From NCBI GenBank assembly GCA_018500005.2, contig JAHBAP020000329.1:1-10051 (forward strand): DNA of 10,051 bases, read 5' to 3'. The translations under genes were made by a program, and so were the position numbers. Below, piece after piece: positions 1 through 7,286 of the stretch. The notes beneath the pieces were generated by a model. It saw only the letters and a program-made list of their open reading frames with translations. It was not told the DNA's origin and searched no databases. Positions within the stretch are counted from its first letter, which is position 1. Every line of letters starts with the position of its first letter. The DNA comes from Mycobacterium sp. (lineage in GTDB: Bacteria; Actinomycetota; Actinomycetes; Mycobacteriales; Mycobacteriaceae).

Positions 1-1920
1 CAGCGCGGAGCGCTTGAACTGGCTGAAGGAGTAGTAGCGCTGCGCGAAGACCTTCAGCCACCGCCGGATGTCGCGCAGTGAGTAGGCCGGCCGCTTGTCG
101 ACCGGGTACCCGGGCGGCCAGTCCCCCCGATCCGGGTCGCTCCAGGCATGCCAGGCCAGAAAGGCGACCTTCGACGGCCGGAATCCATAGCGCAGCACCT
201 GAAACAGTGAGAAGTCCTGCAGCGCATAAGGTCCCACCTTCGCTTCGCTGCTCTGCACCTGTTCGCCGGTCGCGGCGGGCACCAATTCCGGGGTGATCTC
301 GGTGTCGAGCACCGACTGCAGGATCCGGCCCACCTCGTCGTCGAACTCGCCGGAACCGATGACCCAGCGGATCAGGTGCTGGATCAGGGTCTTCGGCACG
401 CCCGCATTGACGTTGTAGTGGCTCATCTGATCGCCGACGCCGTAGGTCGACCAGCCCAGCGCCAACTCGGAAAGGTCTCCGGTGCCCAGCACGATGCCGC
501 CACGCTGGTTGGCGATCCGGAACAGGTAGTCGGTGCGCAAACCGGCCTGGACATTCTCGAAGGTGATGTCGTAGACGGCTTCCCCGCGTGCGTAGGGGTG
601 GCCGATCTCGGAGAGCATCAACGTCGCCGTCGACCGGATGTCGATCTCCTCGAAGGTCACCCCGAGGGCCTTCGACAGCGCGATCGCATTGCTCTTGGTG
701 CGCTCACCGGTCGCGAAGCCGGGCAGGGTGAACGCCAGGATGTCGCTGCGCGGCCGGCCTTCCCGGTCCATCGCCTTGGCCGCGACGAGGAGGGCGTGGG
801 TGGAGTCCAGTCCACCGGAAACCCCGATGACGACCTTGGGAAAGTTCAGTGCCCGTAACCGTTGTTCGAGGCCGGAGACCTGGATGTTGTAGCCCTCGTA
901 GCAGTCCTGCTCAAGGCGTATCGGGTCGCTGGGGACGAACGGAAAACGTTGCACCTCGCGCTGCAGGCCGATATCACCATGCGGCGGGTCGAGCCGGAAT
1001 TCGATGCGGCGGAACGATATCGCGCTCTGGTGGTGGCGGCGATTATCGTCAAAGGTTCCCATCCGCAGGCGTTCGGCCCTCAGCAGATCGAGATCGAGGT
1101 CGGCGACCGACCGTCGGTCACCTTTGGGGAAGCGCTCCGACTCTGCCAGTAAAAGGCCGTTCTCGTAGATCATCGTCTGACCGTCCCAGGCCAGGTCCGT
1201 GCTGGACTCGCCCTCGCCGGCGGCGGCGTAGACGTAGGCGGCCAGGCAGCGCGCCGACGCCGACCGGGCCAACAGCTTGCGGTCCTCGGCGCGTCCGATG
1301 GTGATTGGACTGCCGGAGAGGTTCGCCAGCACCGTCGCACCGGCCAGTGCCGCCTCCGCACTCGGCGGCACCGGCACGAACATGTCCTCACAGATCTCAA
1401 CGTGCAGAACCAGACCGGGCACATCGGATGCCGCGAACAGCAGATCCGGGCCGAACGGGACGTCCTCGCCGAGAAGTCGAAGGGTTCCGGTCATGTCGTC
1501 GCCCGGTGCCATTTGCCTGCGCTCGTAGAACTCCCGATATGTGGGCAGATAGGACTTCACGGCGACACCGAGAACCTCGCCGCGGTGGATCACGACTGCG
1601 GTGTTATAGATCCGGTGCAGGTGCCGCAAGGGCGCTCCGACCACCAGCACCGGCAACAAGCCGACTGAAGCTGTCACGACGTCAGCCAGGGCGGTTTCGA
1701 CGGCGTCGAGCAGGGTGTCCTGCAGCAGGATGTCCTCGATCGAATAACCGGACAGCGTCAACTCCGGGAAGACGGCGACGGCAACTCCCTCGTCATGGCA
1801 TTCCCGGGCGATCCGCAGCACAGAGGCGGCGTTGGCCGACGGATCGGCCAGCACCGTCCGATGCGTGCAGGCCGCCACCCGGGCAAATCCGTGCCGGTAG
1901 GCGCCGAAGAACAAGTCCAC
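1..1920 (-). CDS. nadE: Glutamine-dependent NAD+ synthetase (partial, C-terminus off left edge)
   Basis: This enzyme makes NAD+ from nicotinic acid adenine dinucleotide and ATP in the cytoplasm, using ammonia released from glutamine by its own amidase domain. The frame is open for 640 codons up to the left edge. The N-terminal nitrilase-type domain shows the triad Glu53 (FPELTLSGYS), Lys122 (VKSYLPTYREFYERR) and Cys177 (HVEICEDM). The C-terminal synthetase domain has the ATP pyrophosphatase loop SGGLDS at about 368-373, then GFATGERTKSNA and GTGDLSELALGWSTYGVGDQMS split across about 480-500. The M. tuberculosis protein is about 679 residues, so roughly 40 residues are missing here. The start is taken as GTG at 1920 because the next residues (DLFFGAYRHGF) match the family N-terminus. 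No clear Shine-Dalgarno precedes it. The identification is very secure; the start is less so. Confidence 0.97.
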   Translation of the reverse strand, partial: MDLFFGAYRHGFARVAACTHRTVLADPSANAASVLRIARECHDEGVAVAVFPELTLSGYSIEDILLQDTLLDAVETALADVVTASVGLLPVLVVGAPLRHLHRIYNTAVVIHRGEVLGVAVKSYLPTYREFYERRQMAPGDDMTGTLRLLGEDVPFGPDLLFAASDVPGLVLHVEICEDMFVPVPPSAEAALAGATVLANLSGSPITIGRAEDRKLLARSASARCLAAYVYAAAGEGESSTDLAWDGQTMIYENGLLLAESERFPKGDRRSVADLDLDLLRAERLRMGTFDDNRRHHQSAISFRRIEFRLDPPHGDIGLQREVQRFPFVPSDPIRLEQDCYEGYNIQVSGLEQRLRALNFPKVVIGVSGGLDSTHALLVAAKAMDREGRPRSDILAFTLPGFATGERTKSNAIALSKALGVTFEEIDIRSTATLMLSEIGHPYARGEAVYDITFENVQAGLRTDYLFRIANQRGGIVLGTGDLSELALGWSTYGVGDQMSHYNVNAGVPKTLIQHLIRWVIGSGEFDDEVGRILQSVLDTEITPELVPAATGEQVQSSEAKVGPYALQDFSLFQVLRYGFRPSKVAFLAWHAWSDPDRGDWPPGYPVDKRPAYSLRDIRRWLKVFAQRYYSFSQFKRSAL

Positions 1921-1926
1921 GCCATC

Positions 1927-1932
1927 ATTGTG
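1927..1932 (-). promoter_or_regulatory. Possible -10 element for a leaderless nadE transcript
   Basis: CACAAT on the minus strand matches 4 of 6 bases of TATAAT and lies six bases before the GTG start of nadE, the spacing expected if transcription begins at the start codon. The lack of a Shine-Dalgarno fits a leaderless message. No -35 element is visible, so the leadered promoter at 1982-2010 is an equally good alternative. Confidence 0.25.
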
Positions 1933-1956
1933 GCCCGAGCGCTACCCGGGGCGGCC

Positions 1957-1985
1957 GTGACATCACTCAGAAGGTCGCCTATTAT
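1957..1985 (+). promoter_or_regulatory. Housekeeping sigma-type promoter for the exported-protein gene
   Basis: The -35 hexamer GTGACA (1957-1962) matches TTGACA at 5 of 6 positions. The -10 hexamer TATTAT (1980-1985) matches TATAAT at 5 of 6. The spacer is exactly 17 bases. Transcription would start near 1992, giving a leader of about 32 bases before the ATG at 2024. This is the best promoter match in the window, and it stands out in a very GC-rich background. Confidence 0.6.
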
Positions 1986-2010
1986 GCAATTCTCAGTTTG
2001 CTCTTGCCCA
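1982..2010 (-). promoter_or_regulatory. Candidate divergent promoter for nadE
   Basis: On the minus strand TGGGCA (2010-2005, 4 of 6 to TTGACA) and CATAAT (1987-1982, 5 of 6 to TATAAT) are separated by 17 bases. Transcription would begin near 1975 and leave a leader of about 55 bases before the nadE GTG. Its -10 shares four bases with the -10 of the plus-strand promoter. The -35 is weak, so this is tentative. Confidence 0.35.
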
Positions 2011-2023
2011 CGGGGGTTTCACC

Positions 2024-3112
2024 ATGCCCGGTCGATTTCTGCGGGTAGCGGCCGCCGCATCGGTGTCAGTTGTGTTTTTGCTGACCGGTGCCGGCGCGGC
2101 CGTGGCGGCCCCGGACTCGTCCGGAAACAACGGCGGCGGCAAGTCGTCGTCGGCCGGGTCGGGCAACAGCGGTTCGAACCCCGGCAAGGGCGGTTCCAAC
2201 CCCGGCAACAGCGGCTCAGCCCCGGGCAAAAGCGGCTCAGCCCCCGGCAACAGTGGCCCCGGCAACAGCGGTGCCAATCCGGGCAAGCCGGCGACGACGC
2301 CGTCGGGTAACTCCCCCGGGTCGGCGAATGCCGGGCCGAAGAACCCCGTGGCCGTCGCCGCAACCAGCAAGGCCAACCCGGCGAGCACCGGTAACCCCAG
2401 CTCCTTCGGCAAGTCAGTCGCCGCCGCAGCGAGCGGCAAGAGCAGCCAGGGCGCCAATGTCGAGGTTGAAATCCCCAGCGCCACAACGGTTCCCACCTCA
2501 GCACCCGCGGCGACTGCCGTCATCCCCACGAACGCCGCCGTACCGACCAGGCCCGTCACCGACCGCGATTCCACGCCGGCGACGCCACCGGCTCAGCGCA
2601 ACGGCGCTGCACCAGCCGCTCCCGGCCCGCGCGTCGAGCCGTCGGTGGCCGGAGCACCCCCAGCGGCCCCGGGGCACCGGGACCAGAGCGCACCGGGGCG
2701 CCCGTCGACGGCGACTCCCGCGGCCGGGGCACTCTCGCTGACCCCGCCGCCGTCGAACCACCCCCCCGCCTCCGCCAGCACGCCGACTGCCTGGCTTGGC
2801 CACCTCGCCAACCGGGTCGTCAACGAGGTCCGGGCGGCGCTGCGCGAAGTAACGCTCACCGAACTCGCGATGGCGGCCCTACCCGGGCTGGTCGGCATCC
2901 TGTTCTTCTTCACCACCGGCATCGGCCTGGGCCACCGGCAGGCCAAGTTCGGTTTCGTCCTCGAAGCCAGCGGAGCGTTGCGGTTCGCGATCGGCGGCCC
3001 GCTGGGGGTGGTCCGCACAGGTGGCCTGATCTCGTTACGGCGGCGGCCGAGCAAGCCCCGCAGCAGCATCCAACACCGCAAGACCGTCGTTCTGCTCGAC
3101 CCCGCCGCCTAG
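2024..3112 (+). CDS. Exported, Pro/Ala/Ser/Gly-rich single-pass membrane protein of unknown function
   Basis: I do not recognise a named family. The 362 residues read as a type I membrane protein. There is a signal peptide at 1-28/29 (basic MPGRFLRV, hydrophobic core, AVA-A cleavage site). Next comes a disordered extracytoplasmic stalk of about 240 residues, first Gly/Asn/Ser with heptapeptide repeats (50-88), then rich in Pro, Ala and Thr (150-255). An amphipathic segment follows at about 257-280. One transmembrane helix lies at about 281-303 (LPGLVGILFFFTTGIGLG), with a positively charged tail (RRRPSKPRSS) that would be cytoplasmic. The ATG at 2024 is preceded by a weak GGGGG motif and a good promoter. 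A cell-envelope role is inferred from topology alone. The sirtuin gene follows 48 bases downstream. Confidence 0.75.
   Translation: MPGRFLRVAAAASVSVVFLLTGAGAAVAAPDSSGNNGGGKSSSAGSGNSGSNPGKGGSNPGNSGSAPGKSGSAPGNSGPGNSGANPGKPATTPSGNSPGSANAGPKNPVAVAATSKANPASTGNPSSFGKSVAAAASGKSSQGANVEVEIPSATTVPTSAPAATAVIPTNAAVPTRPVTDRDSTPATPPAQRNGAAPAAPGPRVEPSVAGAPPAAPGHRDQSAPGRPSTATPAAGALSLTPPPSNHPPASASTPTAWLGHLANRVVNEVRAALREVTLTELAMAALPGLVGILFFFTTGIGLGHRQAKFGFVLEASGALRFAIGGPLGVVRTGGLISLRRRPSKPRSSIQHRKTVVLLDPAA
2171..2287 (+). repeat. 21-bp tandem repeat encoding G-S-[N/A]-P-G-[K/N]-[S/G] heptapeptides
   Basis: Residues 50-88 of the exported protein are four heptapeptides (GSNPGKG, GSNPGNS, GSAPGKS, GSAPGNS) followed by shortened copies GPGNS and GANPGK. 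At DNA level the period is 21 bases with few changes between copies, which is consistent with expansion by slippage. The repeats are flexible and hydrophilic, as in a spacer that crosses or decorates the cell wall. Copy number may vary between strains. Confidence 0.8.
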
Positions 3113-3148
3113 CCCACCGCGGCCGTGCAGAAGCCCTCGCGGCTGACC

Positions 3149-3154
3149 TAATCT
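3149..3154 (+). promoter_or_regulatory. Putative -10 element for a leaderless sirtuin transcript
   Basis: TAATCT fits the TANNNT pattern of mycobacterial -10 elements and ends six bases before the GTG start at 3161. No Shine-Dalgarno is seen upstream. The two facts together suggest a transcript starting on the GTG. No good -35 is present, which is common at mycobacterial promoters. Read-through from the upstream gene is also possible. Confidence 0.4.
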
Positions 3155-3160
3155 CGTCAC

Positions 3161-3994
3161 GTGGATACCCCGGAACTGGTCGCGCTGCTGGCAGGGCGCC
3201 GGATCGCCGTGCTGACCGGGGCGGGCGTGTCCACAGACTCCGGCATCCCCGACTACCGAGGCCCGGACTCCCCGCCGGCCAACCCGATGACGATCCGCCA
3301 GTTCACCTCCAGCCGCGAGTTCCGGCAACGGTATTGGGCGCGCAATCACCTGGGCTGGCGGCACATGGCACTTACCGAACCCAATGCCGGCCACCGCGCC
3401 CTGGCCGCCCTGGAGGATGCCGGAGTGGTCTCCGGCGTCATCACCCAGAACGTCGATCTGCTGCACACCAAAGCCGGCAGCCGCACAGTGATCAACCTGC
3501 ACGGCACCTACGCGCGCGTGGTCTGCCTGGACTGCGGGGCCGGCATGTCGAGGGCGGATCTGGCGGAGAAGCTGGAAGCCGCCAACCCCGGCTTCACCGA
3601 ACGAGCCGAGACGGTGGGCGGACTCGCGGTCGCCCCGGACGCCGACGCGACCGTCACCGACACCGAATCTTTCCAGTTCGTCGACTGCCCGCAATGCGAC
3701 GGAATGCTCAAACCCGATATCGTCTACTTCGGCGAATCGGTCGCCAAAGAGGTTGTTGACCAAGCGTATTCATTGGTGGATGACTCCGAGGCCCTGCTGG
3801 TGGCCGGCTCCTCGCTGACGGTGTTCTCCGGCTACCGCTTCGTCCGGCACGCCGCCGCCCACCGAACCCCGGTGGCCATAATCAACCTCGGTCGCACCCG
3901 CGGCGATGAACTGGCCACCGTTAAAGTCGATGCGGGCTGCTCCCCGATCCTGACCCTCCTCGCCGAAGAACTCACCGGAAGCCGACTGCCGTAG
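3161..3994 (+). CDS. Sir2-family NAD+-dependent protein deacylase, class II (SIRT4-like)
   Basis: Sirtuins remove acyl groups from lysine using NAD+, releasing nicotinamide and O-acyl-ADP-ribose. All hallmarks are present in the 277 residues: [15 protein letters not shown] (20-34) for NAD binding, TQNVDLLH (95-102), catalytic His114 in LHGT, zinc ligands Cys122/Cys125 and Cys176/Cys179, [16 protein letters not shown] and the late IINLG nucleotide contact. The RQRYWARN stretch (55-62) and the long gap between the two cysteine pairs resemble class II SIRT4-type enzymes rather than the Tyr/Arg class III desuccinylases. The preferred acyl substrate is unknown; SIRT4 is reported to act on lipoyl and branched acyl groups. 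The GTG start is set by homology, with no Shine-Dalgarno. nadE, encoding NAD+ synthesis, lies about 1.2 kb upstream and divergent. Confidence 0.93.
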   Translation: MDTPELVALLAGRRIAVLTGAGVSTDSGIPDYRGPDSPPANPMTIRQFTSSREFRQRYWARNHLGWRHMALTEPNAGHRALAALEDAGVVSGVITQNVDLLHTKAGSRTVINLHGTYARVVCLDCGAGMSRADLAEKLEAANPGFTERAETVGGLAVAPDADATVTDTESFQFVDCPQCDGMLKPDIVYFGESVAKEVVDQAYSLVDDSEALLVAGSSLTVFSGYRFVRHAAAHRTPVAIINLGRTRGDELATVKVDAGCSPILTLLAEELTGSRLP

Positions 3995-3996
3995 GC

Positions 3997-4017
3997 TCTC
4001 CGAACGGCACCCGGAGA
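3997..4017 (+). other. Small inverted repeat between the sirtuin gene and the next gene
   Basis: TCTCCG (3997-4002) and CGGAGA (4012-4017) can pair as a 6-bp stem with a 9-base loop. It begins two bases after the sirtuin stop and ends two bases before the AGGAG ribosome binding site of the next gene. There is no T-run, so it is not a classic terminator. It could modulate translation of the downstream gene, but a chance match is possible. Confidence 0.3.
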
Positions 4018-4019
4018 CT

Positions 4020-4024
4020 AGGAG
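4020..4024 (+). promoter_or_regulatory. Strong ribosome binding site for the 225-residue protein
   Basis: AGGAG lies five bases before the ATG at 4030. It is the best Shine-Dalgarno on the plus strand and fixes this start. It contrasts with the sirtuin gene, which has none. Confidence 0.75.
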
Positions 4025-4029
4025 AAGCC

Positions 4030-4707
4030 ATGGCGTCGGTGTTTGATATCGCGACCGCCCTCGCGGTAGGGGTTGGTCAGACGGTGATCAAACCCGTGCG
4101 CCCAGAGCCCGGACCGGTCACCGAGCGTTGGGGCGTCGGCGTCGGAGAGGTGGCCGCGCGTCTGCCCAAGATGCCCGGCCTGCTGCGCGGAATCGCCCGC
4201 CAACTCAACCAGTTCGGCTCGGTGGTGGTCAGCCCCGGCGGAATCGAGTTCGACGGAGACGAGGTCTCCTGGGGAAAGGTCACCGAGATCCGTACCCGCC
4301 GACTGGTCGGCTACCTGATCACCGACGCGGTCACCAAGCAGGTCGACCGGTTGCCGGTCTGGTGGTTTCCCGGCCGCGGCTTGGTGCTCACCGGCGTGAC
4401 CCACGCCGCACTGACCGCCGTCGCGGTGGTGGCCGACCTGCACTTGGACCGGGGTATCTTCACTCTCTACATCCCCGCCGAGGTCCATTACCGAGGGCTT
4501 GTGCGGCCCAAGGACATTCAGCCGGGAATCCCGGCCGCGCTGGTGCTTGCCGACCCGGCCGTACGCGACTGTGTGGAAGCCACCGCCGAAGCCCACGGCG
4601 TTCCGGTGCTCCAGGCCGACAACGACGCCTTGGAGATGGCCGTCCAGCGTGCCGCGAAGATCCGGGCCGTAGTGGGCGGCATCGCCAACCTGGCCACCGG
4701 CCGTTAG
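4030..4707 (+). CDS. Conserved-looking cytoplasmic protein of unknown function
   Basis: I do not recognise this 225-residue protein. There is no signal peptide and no convincing membrane helix. The N-terminus (to about 65) is mixed and partly amphipathic. Residues 66-100 (VVVSPGGIEFDGDEVSWGKV and on to an Ile-Arg-Thr-Arg-Arg segment) have the alternating pattern of a beta-rich, PH-like fold; this resemblance is only suggestive. Residues 109-155 are hydrophobic with a Trp-Trp pair (LPVWWFPGRG) and short strands. The C-terminus (about 170-225) looks helical with a single cysteine. Codon use is typical of its neighbours. It starts 35 bases after the sirtuin gene and is probably co-transcribed with it, so a shared pathway is possible but unproven. 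Its stop is one base from the proB stop. Confidence 0.8.
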   Translation: MASVFDIATALAVGVGQTVIKPVRPEPGPVTERWGVGVGEVAARLPKMPGLLRGIARQLNQFGSVVVSPGGIEFDGDEVSWGKVTEIRTRRLVGYLITDAVTKQVDRLPVWWFPGRGLVLTGVTHAALTAVAVVADLHLDRGIFTLYIPAEVHYRGLVRPKDIQPGIPAALVLADPAVRDCVEATAEAHGVPVLQADNDALEMAVQRAAKIRAVVGGIANLATGR

Positions 4708-4708
4708 G

Positions 4709-5821
4709 TCAGACCGCGACCAGATCGTCGGCGTGAACGGCCGGCCGGCGCATTTCGGCAGGCAGGTTCGAGGTGGAACGACCGATCATGGTCTCCAGTT
4801 CGGCGGCGTCGTAGGCGACCACGCCGCGGGCCACCATCTGCCCCTCCGGGCCGTGCAGTTCCACCACATCGCCGCCGAAGAACCTGCCACTACACCCGGT
4901 GATCCCGGCGGGCAGCAGTGACCGACGCTGCCCGACCACCGCACGCACCGCCCCGGCGTCCAGATTGAGCGTCCCGGCGGCCTCGGCGGCGTAGCGGACC
5001 CAGAAACGCCGGGCCGACATGCGCGTGGGCCGCGGCGCGAACACAGTGCCGACCGAGGCCTCGGTGAGCGCGTCAGACGCGTCGGCGGCGGCGGCCAGCA
5101 GCACCGGCACCCCGGCGTCGGCGGCCAGCAGCGCCGAGGACAACTTCGAGGCCATACCGCCGGTGCCCAGCTTGCTGCCCTGGCCGGCCACCACACCATC
5201 GAGATCATCGGGCCGAGCAACCTCAGGAATGAAGCGTGCATTACCTTTTCGCGGATCGGCGTCATACAGGCCGTCGATATCGGACAGCAGCACCAGCGCA
5301 TCGGCGCCGACGAGATGGGCCACCAGCGCCGAGAGTCGATCGTTGTCACCGAACCGGATCTCGTTGGTGGCCACCGTGTCGTTTTCGTTGACGATCGCCA
5401 CGGCGTGCAGTGCCCGCAGTCGGTCCAGCGTGCGCTGGGCATTGGTGTGCTGCACCCGCTGGGAGATGTCGTGTGCTGTGAGCAGCACCTGACCGACGGT
5501 TCGGTCATAGCGCCCGAATGCGGTGCTCCAGGCGTTGACCAAAGCGACCTGCCCGACACTGGCGGCGGCCTGCTTGGTGGCGAGGTCAGTGGGCCGCTTG
5601 GACAACCCGAGAGGTTCGATGCCCGCGGCAATCGCGCCAGAGGACACGATGACCACGTCGGTGCCGGCCTTCATCCTGGCCTCGATGGCGTCGGCCAGCG
5701 CGGCCAACCGGGTGGCGTCGAACAACCCGGAGGGATTGGTCAGGGCGGTGGTTCCGATTTTGACGACGATGCTGCGGGCGGTGCGGACGGCTTCCCGGTG
5801 GGAACTCGGGTCCAAACTCAC
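4709..5821 (-). CDS. proB: Glutamate 5-kinase
   Basis: ProB phosphorylates glutamate to gamma-glutamyl phosphate, the first and feedback-controlled step of proline synthesis. Its 370 residues are close to the mycobacterial norm. The amino-acid kinase domain (about 15-262) shows VVKIGTTAL with Lys21, VSSGAIAAG (59-67), NENDTV (145-150), FGDNDRLSA (157-165), [12 protein letters not shown] (180-191) and GTGGMASK (219-226). A C-terminal PUA domain (about 285-362) follows, as in E. coli-type ProB. The GTG start overlaps the obg stop as GTGA, which indicates translational coupling and last place in the operon. The next pathway gene, proA, is not adjacent, and it is also separate in M. tuberculosis. 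No terminator is visible after the stop, where it meets the convergent 225-residue gene. Confidence 0.97.
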   Translation of the reverse strand: MSLDPSSHREAVRTARSIVVKIGTTALTNPSGLFDATRLAALADAIEARMKAGTDVVIVSSGAIAAGIEPLGLSKRPTDLATKQAAASVGQVALVNAWSTAFGRYDRTVGQVLLTAHDISQRVQHTNAQRTLDRLRALHAVAIVNENDTVATNEIRFGDNDRLSALVAHLVGADALVLLSDIDGLYDADPRKGNARFIPEVARPDDLDGVVAGQGSKLGTGGMASKLSSALLAADAGVPVLLAAAADASDALTEASVGTVFAPRPTRMSARRFWVRYAAEAAGTLNLDAGAVRAVVGQRRSLLPAGITGCSGRFFGGDVVELHGPEGQMVARGVVAYDAAELETMIGRSTSNLPAEMRRPAVHADDLVAV

Positions 5822-7266
5822 TCGTCGTCCCCGGACTCACGGCGTTGGCGCTTGGCTTCGCGACGCTCGGCTGCACCGATCCGGTCGTTGCGTTCCACCC
5901 GGACATCGGTCCCGCGGCCGGACATCGTGGTGTCCACCCCGGCGGGGGTCTGCGGTTCCCAGTCGAAGGTCATGTCGCCGATGGTCACCGCGCACCCGGC
6001 CTTGGCGCCTCGCTTGAGAAGTTCGTCCTCGACCCCGAGTCGGGCCAGTCGGTCACCGAGGTAGCCGACCGCCTCGTCGTTGGTGAAATCGGTCTGGGCG
6101 ACCCAGCGCTCCGGGCGGGTGCCCCGCACGATGAAGCCGCCGTGCGGACCCGGATCGGGTTCGACGGTGAACCCGCTGGAGTCCACCGGGACCGGACGGA
6201 TCACCGGACGACGCGCGACCACCGGTGGCTGGGCGGCACGGTAGGCGGCAACCATGTCCCACAGACCAAAGGTCAACTCGCGCAGGCCTTTGCGACTCAC
6301 CGTGGAGACCTCGTAGACCGCCCATCCGCGCTCGGCGATCTCCGGGCGGACGAAGTCGGCGAGCTCATGGGCCTCGGGCACGTCAATCTTGTTGAGCACC
6401 ACCGCACGCGGCCGGTCGGCCAGGTCGCCCAGCGCGGAGTCGGCCTGCAGGGTCGGGCGGTAGGCGGCCAGTTCGGCCTCGACCGCGTCGATGTCGGAAA
6501 TGGGGTCGCGGCCGGGTTCCAGCGTCGCGCAGTCCACGACATGCACCAGTACCGCGCATCGCTCGATATGACGCAGGAAATCCAGCCCAAGACCGCGTCC
6601 CTCCGATGCCCCCGGGATCAGTCCGGGCACGTCGGCGACGGTGAAGGTGTGGTCGCCGGCGGAAACCACACCGAGGTTGGGCACCAGGGTGGTGAAGGGG
6701 TAGTCAGCGATCTTCGGCTTCGCCGCCGAGATGGCCGACACCAGAGAGGACTTGCCCGCCGACGGAAAACCGATCAGTCCGACGTCGGCAACGGTCTTGA
6801 GTTCCAGAGTAAGGTCGCGGGCCTGCCCCTTCTCACCGAGCAGTGCGAAGCCGGGCGCCTTTCGGGCCCGGGACGCCAACGCAGCGTTGCCCAGGCCGCC
6901 GCGGCCACCCTCGGCGGCGACGAAACGGGTACCGGAGCCGACCAGATCGGCCAGCAGTCGACCACGTTCGTCGAGGATCACGGTGCCGTCGGGCACTCTT
7001 ACCTCTAGATCGGCGCCCGCGGCGCCGTCCCGATTGCTGCCGGTGCCCTGCTTGCCCGACGGCGCGACGACGTTCGGGTGGAAGTGGAAGTCGAGCAGGG
7101 TGTGAACCTGGGGGTCGACGACCAGCACGACGCTGCCGCCGCGCCCGCCGTTGCCGCCGTCGGGCCCGCCGAGAGGCTTGTACTTCTCCCGGTGTACCGA
7201 GGCACAGCCGTTACCTCCGTTGCCCGCACGGGTGTGAATCACCACGCGGTCGACGAAGCGGGGCAT
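5818..7266 (-). CDS. obg: Obg/CgtA ribosome-associated GTPase
   Basis: Obg is an essential GTPase that binds the 50S subunit during late assembly and links it to growth and stress signals. The 482 residues show the three-domain layout. The glycine-rich Obg fold spans 1-158 ([26 protein letters not shown]). The G domain has G1 GFPSAGKSS (166-174), G2 in [10 protein letters not shown]3 DVPGLI (212-217), G4 NKID (292-295) and a G5-like EVSTVSRKG. The C-terminal OCT domain lies at about 360-440. A charged tail (about 450-482, rich in Arg and Glu) ends in GDDE. An AAAGGA ribosome binding site lies seven bases before the ATG. A strong hairpin separates obg from rpmA, and the TGA stop overlaps the proB start. 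Confidence 0.98.
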   Translation of the reverse strand: MPRFVDRVVIHTRAGNGGNGCASVHREKYKPLGGPDGGNGGRGGSVVLVVDPQVHTLLDFHFHPNVVAPSGKQGTGSNRDGAAGADLEVRVPDGTVILDERGRLLADLVGSGTRFVAAEGGRGGLGNAALASRARKAPGFALLGEKGQARDLTLELKTVADVGLIGFPSAGKSSLVSAISAAKPKIADYPFTTLVPNLGVVSAGDHTFTVADVPGLIPGASEGRGLGLDFLRHIERCAVLVHVVDCATLEPGRDPISDIDAVEAELAAYRPTLQADSALGDLADRPRAVVLNKIDVPEAHELADFVRPEIAERGWAVYEVSTVSRKGLRELTFGLWDMVAAYRAAQPPVVARRPVIRPVPVDSSGFTVEPDPGPHGGFIVRGTRPERWVAQTDFTNDEAVGYLGDRLARLGVEDELLKRGAKAGCAVTIGDMTFDWEPQTPAGVDTTMSGRGTDVRVERNDRIGAAERREAKRQRRESGDDE

Positions 7267-7286
7267 CAGTGGGTCCTTTCAACCGT

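Noticed and set aside
1305..2048. 247-codon plus-strand ORF across the nadE N-terminus
   Set aside because: Arg/Pro-rich shadow of nadE. Both nitrilase-domain catalytic residues within this stretch (Glu53 and Lys122) read clearly on the minus strand.
2171..2287. CRISPR-like array
   Set aside because: The units are contiguous 21-bp coding repeats with no unique spacers.
1993..2574. 193-codon minus-strand ORF antisense to the exported-protein gene, with PLLPG-type repeats
   Set aside because: It shares its third codon position with the plus-strand gene, so its length is a by-product of GC bias. The plus frame has the signal peptide, the promoter and a continuous frame to a membrane helix.
2088..2741. 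217-codon plus-strand ORF in a second frame of the exported-protein gene
   Set aside because: It is Arg/Pro-rich throughout with no motif, a typical shadow in a GC-rich repeat region.
5845..7008. 387-codon plus-strand ORF
   Set aside because: It lies fully antisense to obg, whose domains are unmistakable. Its composition (Gly/His/Arg/Asp-rich, no motif) is typical of a shadow frame.
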